Part shown: positions 7,548 to 15,000 of the stretch, one piece after another
How positions within the stretch are numbered: position 1 is the stretch's first letter
Layout: each line of letters opens with the position of its first letter
DNA from: an uncultured Oscillospiraceae bacterium
GTDB taxonomy: Bacteria > Bacillota > Clostridia > Oscillospirales > Oscillospiraceae
Direction: 5' to 3'
Assembly (NCBI GenBank): GCA_934670025.1
Contig: CAKUOS010000040.1
Span: forward strand, 1-19,360
DNA length: 19,360 nucleotides
Notes under the pieces: generated by a model
What the model saw: only the letters and a program-made list of their open reading frames with translations
Told to the model about the DNA's origin: nothing
The model's database searches: none
Translations under genes and position numbers: made by a program

Positions 7548-8021
7548 ATGTCCAAAACGCTTGTTGCTTATTTTTCCGCCAGCGGCGTGACCGCGAAGCT
7601 GGCAGAGACGCTCGCCGCAGCGGCGAACGCCGACCTGTATGAGATCGAACCGGCCGTGCCGTATAAACGCGCGGATCTCGACTGGACCGACGCCAAAAGC
7701 CGCAGCACCATCGAGATGAAGGACCCGGCTTCGCGCCCGGCCATCGGCAGCGCGAAGGTCGACATGGCGCAGTATGACACCGTCTACGTCGGCTTCCCCA
7801 TCTGGTGGTACGAAGCGCCGCGTATCGTGCAGGCGTTCCTGGAAAGCTACGATCTGACCGGCAAGACGGTCGTGCCGTTCGCCACCTCGGGCGGCAGCGG
7901 CATGGGCAAGAGCGGTGAGATCTTGAAGAAGAGCTGCCCGGGCGCGAAGGTCCTGGACGGCAAAAAGTTCTCCGCTTCCGCGTCTCAGGCGGAACTGACG
8001 GCGTGGATCGCAAGCCTGTAA
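7548..8021 (+). CDS. Flavodoxin family protein
   Basis: This 157-residue FMN-binding redox protein has the N-terminal phosphate loop YFSASGVTAK (8-17), a second FMN-contact strand VGFPIWWYEAP (81-91) and a third loop FATSGGSGMG (111-120). It resembles the clostridial flavodoxin subfamily with FPIWW rather than the classical short-chain electron carriers, so it may be an oxidoreductase. ATG at 7548 follows AGGAAG at 7 bases. An in-frame ATG at 7491 falls inside the promoter -35 and has no ribosome site, so it was rejected. It is monocistronic, with a strong terminator shared with the convergent pilus operon. Confidence 0.9.
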   Translation: MSKTLVAYFSASGVTAKLAETLAAAANADLYEIEPAVPYKRADLDWTDAKSRSTIEMKDPASRPAIGSAKVDMAQYDTVYVGFPIWWYEAPRIVQAFLESYDLTGKTVVPFATSGGSGMGKSGEILKKSCPGAKVLDGKKFSASASQAELTAWIASL

Positions 8022-8035
8022 GTACACGAAAACAG

Positions 8036-8066
8036 AAAAAGCAGCTTCGGCCGAAGCTGCTTTTTT
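8036..8066. terminator. Bidirectional terminator between flavodoxin gene and pilus operon
   Basis: GCAGCTTCGG/CCGAAGCTGC (8041-8060) is a perfect stem flanked by AAAAA on the left and TTTTTT on the right. It therefore serves both converging transcripts. The minus-strand sortase gene stops at 8073. Confidence 0.93.
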
Positions 8067-8072
8067 GTTTGC

Positions 8073-8723
8073 TTATTCGCTTTCGGCGTCATCCGCGCGC
8101 ACACAGCGCACAGCCAGCCGGTCCTGCCCGCCGACGGTGCAGGTAAACAGCGTCAGATCCCAGTCGCCGCACAGCATATCCTCCGTCTGCGACGGATGCA
8201 GCTGCTCAAAATCGGAGACGGCGTAGGAGAAGACGTTGCCGTCTGCGTCGGTGAAGCGCACCGCGTCGCCCGCATGGAGCAGCTTCAGATCCCGGAAGAA
8301 GCCGCGGTAGTTGTGCGCCAGGATGACAAGATCGTCGAGATAGACCGAGCCTGCATAGCGGCACGGCGCGGCGGCCAGTGCTTCATAGCTCCACGTCCCG
8401 GCAACCGGCAGGCGCAGCTCCAGCGCCGGGATCTCCAGCAGGCCGATGTAGTCGATCCCGTCGACGCGGAAGACCGGCATATCCCGCTGCGGATCGAGCT
8501 GATAGTCCGGGATCGTCTGCGGCGCAGGTTCGGACGCGCCGGTCTGCGGCTGCGGTTCGGCGTGCGGCTGCGCCGCGGAGATCTGCGGCTCGAGCAGATC
8601 GAGCGTCTGCGCCGCCGTCTGCCGTGCGCGGGCCTCGCTGTGAAGATCGCGGACAGTCAGGCCGAGCGCGGCCAGCAGGCATAAAGTACCCAGCGCCAGA
8701 AGCAGCGCGCGCCGCCTACGCAT
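8073..8723 (-). CDS. Second sortase of the pilus operon (class uncertain)
   Basis: This 216-residue protein has an N-terminal membrane helix (about 5-24), a Pro/Gln-rich linker (about 45-75) and a sortase barrel. The catalytic triad is visible as His137 in ILAHNYR, Cys195 in TLFTCT and Arg202 in DRLAVRC. There is no C-terminal membrane helix and no class C lid, so it is not a second pilin polymerase of the usual kind. The start ATG at 8723 overlaps the end of the LPQTG protein gene by 8 bases, with AAAGGA upstream; the open frame to 8768 is only overlap. It is last in the operon. By analogy with other pili it may attach the LPQTG minor pilin, and the pilus, to the wall. Confidence 0.88.
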   Translation of the reverse strand: MRRRRALLLALGTLCLLAALGLTVRDLHSEARARQTAAQTLDLLEPQISAAQPHAEPQPQTGASEPAPQTIPDYQLDPQRDMPVFRVDGIDYIGLLEIPALELRLPVAGTWSYEALAAAPCRYAGSVYLDDLVILAHNYRGFFRDLKLLHAGDAVRFTDADGNVFSYAVSDFEQLHPSQTEDMLCGDWDLTLFTCTVGGQDRLAVRCVRADDAESE

Positions 8724-9720
8724 CGCGCCGGTCCTTTCCGCAGCGCCAGCCGGCCAGCAGCAGCGCAAGACCCGCCAGCGCCAGCAGCGCCCGCGGCCAC
8801 CAGACGCTGCCCGTCTGGGGCAGCTGCGGCGGTTTGGAGGGCACAGAGGGCGTAGGCGGCGTCCCGGACTGCGCAGGTTCGCCGGGTTTGCGCGTGTTTG
8901 TCACGACGAACGTGAGGCCCTCCTGACGAATGGAGACGGTATAGCCGTCCACAGCCGTCTCCGTCACGCGCCAGACGATCAGACGGCCGTCTTGGTCGTA
9001 TTTCGGCAGATTCGACCACGTATAGCGCCAGTTGTTCTTTGCATTCAGACGGACCGTGTCATAGACTGCGCCGTTTTTCAGCAGATGTACCGTGATCTCC
9101 TGCGGCCGCGCGGCCGCGCTGCCGTCATCCCAGACCTTCAGGACCTTCCGGTCCGTCGTGCTGTCCGAGGGCGTGTCGGGGATGTCGTCGCGCGTGTGCT
9201 TGGGCTCGATCAGCGCGTCGTACTGCCACGTGTTGGAGGCATCGTCGGCGCACGGCAGGCAGATGAGCGACGGCTGCACGGTATAGGTGTACTTCCCGGA
9301 CACGAAGCTCCCACCCAGCAGCAGATACAGCCCCGGAAGGAGCGTTTTTTGCCGGTTCGGGAAGGTGAGGCGGCCGTTTTGGCCGGTTTTGCCGCTGTCG
9401 AGCGGCTTGCGGCCGTCCAGCAGCACAAGCCCTTCCAGCGTGGCCGCCAGCGCGCGCCAGCCGCTGCTGTCCAGCCCGTCCAGACGGACGGGATCGTTTT
9501 TGAAGTCGCCCGTCAGCGTAAACGTCCCGGAGGCGGACACGTCCGCCACGCGGTAGAGCGAAAACGGCGCGCCCGCGACGGGCGTTCCGTTGTGTTCAAA
9601 CAGAACCGTCAGCGTCACGGGTCGGTCTGTCTCGATTCGCCCGGCGGCTGATACGGGCAAAGGCAGCAGTGCAAGCAGCAGCAGCGCCGCCAGCAAACAC
9701 GCGGCGCGTTTAATTCGCAT
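8716..9720 (-). CDS. LPQTG-anchored minor pilin, probably basal
   Basis: This is a 334-residue surface protein with a signal peptide (1-26, ending near VSA-A), an N-terminal pilin-like domain (about 30-175), a CnaB domain (about 190-278), a Pro/Ser-rich stretch (280-298) and a sorting signal: LPQTG at 300-304, a hydrophobic helix and an RCGKDRR tail. The CnaB domain has a candidate intramolecular isopeptide set: Lys195 (VLKVWDD), Glu254 (RVTET) and Asn275 (FVVTNT). The ATG at 9720 is preceded by GGAGG and overlaps the srtC stop by 11 bases. A position between the two sortases and a motif different from the LPSTG partners suggest the basal subunit; this is inference. Confidence 0.88.
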   Translation of the reverse strand: MRIKRAACLLAALLLLALLPLPVSAAGRIETDRPVTLTVLFEHNGTPVAGAPFSLYRVADVSASGTFTLTGDFKNDPVRLDGLDSSGWRALAATLEGLVLLDGRKPLDSGKTGQNGRLTFPNRQKTLLPGLYLLLGGSFVSGKYTYTVQPSLICLPCADDASNTWQYDALIEPKHTRDDIPDTPSDSTTDRKVLKVWDDGSAAARPQEITVHLLKNGAVYDTVRLNAKNNWRYTWSNLPKYDQDGRLIVWRVTETAVDGYTVSIRQEGLTFVVTNTRKPGEPAQSGTPPTPSVPSKPPQLPQTGSVWWPRALLALAGLALLLAGWRCGKDRRDA

Positions 9721-10555
9721 GGGGATCCCCTCCATTCCTGTTTTTCCGTTTTCCGGGCAGCAGCAGCACAAGCAGCAGGAGCAGCAGTACCGGCGCGGCC
9801 AGCACCGGCGCGACGAGCAGCGGCTCGATCTGCACCGCGTCCGAGGTGACGCGGACGGTCTGCGCCTGCGCCGCAGTTTCCACGCGGTGGCCGCGCACGA
9901 GCAGCCGGTGCGTGTTGATGCCGTAGGGCGTACACGTCACGAGCGTACACAGATCCTGCCCGGGCACGATCTGTAGTGCGGACACATCGTCCGGTTCGAC
10001 GATGAGGATCTGGTCGACCGCGTACGTCAGGATCTCGTCGAGCACGCGGATGGAGAACGTGTCGCCCTCTGTCAGCCGGTCAAGGTTCGTAAACAGCTTT
10101 GCGCTCGGCAGTCCGCGGTGTCCGGACAGGACGCAGTGCGTGCCCGCGCCGCCGACCGGCAGACTCGTCCAGCTGACGTGGCCGACGGCGACCTGCAAGA
10201 CGGCGTCGTCCGTGCCGTGGTAGATGGGCAGACAGACGTCGATCGACGGGATCTCGATATAGCCCATGATGCCCGTGCTGCCGATGTCCAGCAGACTGTC
10301 ATACTGCGCCTGCTGCGCGTCGGTGAGAAAGTAGTTGTTTTCGCGCGCAGCCAGCGCCTGATTGTAATCGCGCGCGTCGGCCAGCATCGCGTCGTAGTCG
10401 CTGCCGGTCATGCGCTGCACCTGCTGCGCGTAGCCGGTGACGGCGCGCGAGGCGTGCAGCGAGTTCCAGTAGTCGCTGAGGCTGGGGTACAGAAGCAAGG
10501 ACAGACCTGCCGCGAACGCCAGAATGAGCAGCAGCGTTGTGCCGTGTTTTTTCAC
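9710..10555 (-). CDS. srtC: Class C sortase, pilin polymerase
   Basis: This 281-residue transpeptidase covalently joins pilin subunits. It has an N-terminal membrane helix (about 6-23), a helical lid region (about 45-90), the barrel start GYIEIPSIDVCLPIYHGT (98-115), catalytic His146 in LSGHRGLP, Cys208 in TLVTCTPYGINTHR and Arg217, plus a C-terminal membrane helix (about 246-267) typical of class C. The start is GTG at 10555, preceded by AAAGGAG at 9 bases, giving the family N-terminus KKHGTTLL; upstream in-frame ATGs (10627, 10675) would add a tail without family likeness. The usual Asp-Pro-Phe/Trp lid motif is not evident (LTDAQQAQYDSLL instead). It lies 68 bases after the major pilin, behind a strong hairpin. 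Confidence 0.93.
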   Translation of the reverse strand: MKKHGTTLLLILAFAAGLSLLLYPSLSDYWNSLHASRAVTGYAQQVQRMTGSDYDAMLADARDYNQALAARENNYFLTDAQQAQYDSLLDIGSTGIMGYIEIPSIDVCLPIYHGTDDAVLQVAVGHVSWTSLPVGGAGTHCVLSGHRGLPSAKLFTNLDRLTEGDTFSIRVLDEILTYAVDQILIVEPDDVSALQIVPGQDLCTLVTCTPYGINTHRLLVRGHRVETAAQAQTVRVTSDAVQIEPLLVAPVLAAPVLLLLLLVLLLPGKRKNRNGGDPHAN

Positions 10556-10585
10556 TTGCAGGGCTCTCCTTTCGTCTGTAGCCGG

Positions 10586-10615
10586 GCGCAGAGGCCGGGA
10601 GACCGGCCTCTGCGC
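10586..10615 (-). other. Intercistronic hairpin between pilin and sortase
   Basis: GCGCAGAGGCCGG and CCGGCCTCTGCGC form a perfect 13-bp stem with loop GAGA (plus-strand reading). It begins 8 bases after the pilin stop. No T run follows on the minus strand, so it is not a classic terminator. It may protect the pilin mRNA 3' end or slow transcription into srtC. Confidence 0.75.
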
Positions 10616-10623
10616 GGCATGAA

Positions 10624-12072
10624 TCATGCTTCCTTGTTCATGCGGCGCTTCGTGATGAGCAGTACGCCCGCGCACACGACCAGCAGACCGCCCAGCACGT
10701 AGAAGATCGTTGTGCCGACGCCGCCGGTGGAGGGCAGCTCCGCGCCGGTGTTGTTTTCGACCTTGATGGTACCGGTGGAATTGTCGCCGTATTTGACCGT
10801 CGCGGTACCGACATTTGTATTGGTGTCAATGCTGTATGTGATCTCGATTCTGATCGGATCCTTCAGGATGTTGTAACCGGCGGGCGCGGTCGTTTCTTCC
10901 AGATAGTACACGCCGCTGTCCAGACCGGAGATCGTGAATGTGCCGTTTGCGGAGGTCTTGAATATTGTCGCGGCAGTCTTGTCGTTCGTCCAGCCGGTGA
11001 GCTTGCCGTCAGTTACCTGCGCATACTGCTTTTCGCCGTTCACTTCTTTGTACAGAACAAATTCTGCGTCAGCCAGCGGCGTTTCCTTCTCGTCCTTCAT
11101 CGTGTACTTGAAAACGTCGATCTCCCAGGTGTAGGTGCGCGTCTCGGAGGGTTTCGTTTCCTTGGTTGCGCCGTTCGTGTCCGTGTAGCTCAGATGCGTC
11201 TGGTTGGGGTTGCCCTCATCGGCGATAACTGCCTTGTCGTTGAGAACCGCAGAGTAGGTGACGGTCACGACGTCGTTGGGATTGAGAGTTCCGTCAGCAA
11301 AATTGATCTCGAACGTGCAGCCGTCCTTGGAAGCCGTGACAAGTGTATAGCCGCTGGGAATTTCCTTGTTATTGACGGACACCTTGACGCTGTCGGGCTG
11401 GAATGTCAGGCCCTCGCTCATGGTATCGTGCAGGACGTAGTTCTTCGGGCTGCCGTCGATCACGTTGATCGTGGTCTTGAAGTTCACGGTGTCGCCGATA
11501 TCCGCGTCATTTGTCTTGTCCCAGCTGCCGGTGCTGTTTTCCTGAACCTGCTTGTCCGTGGTCGGCGCGGCGTTCTTTTCCTTGATCGTGACGTTGGGGT
11601 TCGTCGTATCCAGCGAGCACAGCGTGCCGAGGCTGGAATCGACCAGATAATAGCCGAGCTCCAGATTTTCGAATTTAACGGTCGCGGAAGTGGCTTTCGC
11701 GGAGACTTCACTGACGATTTTTTTGTCAGCGGCATACTTCTGCGCCAGCGCTGCGAATTCTGCAACGTCCGCGTCCTTGATCCACGTCACATAGCCCTGC
11801 TCGTCAACCTTCACATATACGTTCTTGACGTCCGCACCGTTGATGAAAGCTGTCCATTTTTCCGTCGCCTTGTAGGAATAGGCTTCCTGCCCCGCAGCGG
11901 CGTTGTAGCTCTCCAGATAGAGGATCTCATAGATCGTGTACGTCTGGCCGGCAACGGCATTATCGATCGTGATGCTGCCAGTCTCGCCGGCGGCCAGTAC
12001 CGTTACGGCTCCCATCGCCAGCAGCATTGTCAGCGCCAGCAGCAGCGCCAGCGCGCGTTTCACTGTTTTCAT
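10624..12072 (-). CDS. LPSTG-anchored major pilin (SpaH/EbpB-like)
   Basis: This 482-residue protein has a signal peptide (1-28, LAA-GE), an N-terminal domain (about 30-168), a middle domain (about 170-310), a C-terminal CnaB domain (about 315-442) and a sorting signal: LPSTG at 446-450, a helix and the tail KRRMNKEA. In place of the pilin motif VYPKN there is VTIKEKN (161-167), making Lys166 the best candidate for inter-subunit linkage. The E-box YYLEETTAPAGY (389-400) has Glu393; with Lys322 and Asn440 it would form the CnaB isopeptide. ATG at 12072 overlaps the stop of the tip gene as ATGA. Upstream reading frame to 12177 is overlap only. Size, motif and position beside srtC make it the shaft subunit. 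Confidence 0.92.
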   Translation of the reverse strand: MKTVKRALALLLALTMLLAMGAVTVLAAGETGSITIDNAVAGQTYTIYEILYLESYNAAAGQEAYSYKATEKWTAFINGADVKNVYVKVDEQGYVTWIKDADVAEFAALAQKYAADKKIVSEVSAKATSATVKFENLELGYYLVDSSLGTLCSLDTTNPNVTIKEKNAAPTTDKQVQENSTGSWDKTNDADIGDTVNFKTTINVIDGSPKNYVLHDTMSEGLTFQPDSVKVSVNNKEIPSGYTLVTASKDGCTFEINFADGTLNPNDVVTVTYSAVLNDKAVIADEGNPNQTHLSYTDTNGATKETKPSETRTYTWEIDVFKYTMKDEKETPLADAEFVLYKEVNGEKQYAQVTDGKLTGWTNDKTAATIFKTSANGTFTISGLDSGVYYLEETTAPAGYNILKDPIRIEITYSIDTNTNVGTATVKYGDNSTGTIKVENNTGAELPSTGGVGTTIFYVLGGLLVVCAGVLLITKRRMNKEA

Positions 12073-15000
12073 TGTCTTGTTGTTCCTTTCTCTTTTTGTT
12101 TTTTCGATTTTATCCGGCTGTAAGCGGGATATGCCGCAAGCATTGCCAGCAGCATAGCGCCCGCGAGCTGATACCATACTGCGCCGCCGCCTGTCGACGG
12201 CAGCTCATACCCGGCGGCGTTGACCGCCGTGATCGTCACGTCGCTCGTGATCTTGAATGTGTACGAGTCGCCCTGCTGCAGGACGGTTGTCCCGTCCTTG
12301 AACGACACCGTGAAGCCGTCGTGCCCCGTCTCGGTGATCGTGACAGTAACGCCATAGGGGATGCCTTTCAGCGTGCCGGACTTGCCGCCGGACAGCTGCA
12401 GCGTCTTTTCAATCGATGCGTTCTGGTTGGCCGGGTCGGGGTAGGACACCGTAAAGGTAAATTGCTGCGTGGTGCTGCTGTTCTGCAGCTCCTTTTTGAG
12501 CGTCAGCTTCACGTCGTCGTGCCGGTTTTTGACCTGCAGGACATAGGCGCTGCCGCTGCTGTCCACCGTGACTTCGGTGGTCGTGTTTTCTGCCAGCGTG
12601 ACCTTGCCGCTTGCGTCCACGTGGAACTCGATGTCCTGCGTCAGCTGCTGATAGCCGCCCGGCGCGGCCGTCTCCGTCAGCGTGTAGCTCCCGGGCAGCA
12701 GTCCGGCCAGCCGCAGGACGCTGTCCGTGCCGACGGTCAAATCCTTGGTCGTTGTCGGTGTTTCTGTCGGATTGACCGGCACGAGCAGCCACTTCTGCGC
12801 GTTGGTGCTGTTGTCCGTCCACACCTGAATCCGCTGGCCTTCCGAGGCTTTTGCCTCGTTCAGGTCGAGCACGGCGGTGCTCTTGTTCAGCACGGCCATG
12901 CGCGGCTTGATCTTGAACGTGCCGTCGCCGTTGGCGATCAGGTACCATTTCTGATTATCATGCGTCGTTGGCGTGTCGCTGTTCGCCCAACAATGAACCA
13001 ACTGACCGTCTGTCAGGCCGCCTTCGTGCAGATCCAGCCATTCCTTGTTTGCTTGGCACTGGAAGCTGTACGAGCCGTCCGTCTGCCGGTAGACCCGGAA
13101 TTGCTGCGCCGGCGCGCCGGTATTCGTCTGGAGCGTCACGTCGTGGTTGTCCGCGGCTGTGTCCAGCCCGATGACGTAGTTTTGATCCACAGCCGAGACG
13201 ATGTAGTACAGCGCGTTGGCCTGAATCTGCGTTGCGCCGCTCGACGGGACGGTGTAGGTGCAGCTGCCGTTAGTTTCTGTTTTTACGGCGTATACGGTTT
13301 GATCGGACGCGTTTTTGAGCTCGAACGTCGCGCCCGCGAGAGCCTTGCCGTCCTGATCGAGCTTCTGCAGCGTCAGACCAACCTTGTGCATGGTGTTGGT
13401 AAAGACGGCGGTGGCCAGCGTGTCCTTGATGATCGTGCCCTGCGCCGTGCCGCCTGCACTGACCACGCCGTTGACCGTGTTCGTCACGTCGTAGCCGCCG
13501 GTGTTCGTCTCGGTGATCGTGTACCGCAGACCGATAGGCAGGTATTTGATGATGACGTATTCGCCGGCTTTGAGATGGAACGTGCTGCCCTCGTGGAGCA
13601 CGAGGTCGCTTTCAAGCTCGTTTCCGTTCTTGTCGTAGCGGGTGTAGGCATAATCGTCCCAGATGGTATTGCCGTCCTGGTCGCTGAACTGCACGGTGAA
13701 CTCGAACTCCTTGTCCGAGCTGTCGTCGCCGATGACCTCCTTGGATACCCGCAGATCGGCGGTCTTCTGCTCGATGTTGACGCCGGAGACGGACGGCAGC
13801 GTGAAGTTCATGTAGCACGTCGAGCCGGATGCGCCGCGCTCGGTGTAGAAGAAGGTAAGCGTGTGGGTTTCGTCCGTTTCGCGACCATCCTTCTCCAGAT
13901 AGTCCCACAGGTTGACGTACTCGCCGACCGAGGAGTGGACGCCGCCGATGTCGCAGACGAGTGTCTCGTCGAGGAAGACCCACATGTCATCGTCGCCGAA
14001 GAACGTGTAGTCCAGCGGCCCGATATAGTCTGGCATCAGCGTGAACTCGACGGCATACTGCATGCCGAAGAAGGAGTTGTGGGCAACACCGTCGTCGCTG
14101 CCGGGGAAGGTACTGCTTCCCAGTACTAAGCTGCCGTTTGTGCCATTGACATATCCGTAAAAAGGAATATTGTTATTTTTGGCACCAAAATTTACATCTT
14201 TTCGCTTTGAGTCTTTAGGGTTATCCAGCGGCCAGAAGTCATTGGTAAAGATACTGTCGTGTAATGTCTTGTTATCTGGTGACGGGTTGAAGAGCTTTTC
14301 CAGATCACTGGCTGAACCGCCATTGGGGACGCTGGCCGACGAAAGCGTATATGTATCGCCGACCTGCGAGAACGTCAGAGAACTGCCTTCATAGGTTTGC
14401 TTGCCGTTTGCATTTCCTTCATTGAAGAGATTTGGAACGATTAGCCATTCGTTGTACACGATCGTGTGGGTTTCGGGATTCAGACGTTTGACCAGTCCAA
14501 ATGTACATCCCTCGTTGCGCTTACTGTGCTTATTCAATGTGACACCATTAAACATGTAATTTGACATACCGGTGCCGCAGTTGGCATTACCAAAGGCAAG
14601 AGTGTCGCGCCCATCTCCCCACTTCGTGAGGCTGTTAGCGGTATAATTGCTGCTTTGATTGATACCGGCAAAGCTGCTAAGCCAGCGGCCGCTGCTGTCT
14701 TTTTTTCCATCTGTGATATCATAGTCATAGAATGTCGCGGGCGTGGTGAAGCTGTCATTCGCCGCGTTGTAGACCAGACGGATTGTGGAACCTTCGGCCA
14801 GATAGACGATCTGCTGGCCGCTTGTGCTGCCCTGATCCTGCACCTCTTTGCGGTTGGTGAAGTGTACGGTATCGGGATTGTCGTATACATCCCAGTCGTT
14901 TGCATCGGGGCTGTTCGCGCTTTTGCCGTCCTTCAGCACCCAAAGCGATTGGAGTGTATAATTGGTGTTGTCGAGCAGCTTGTTGATGTACGACGGGGTC

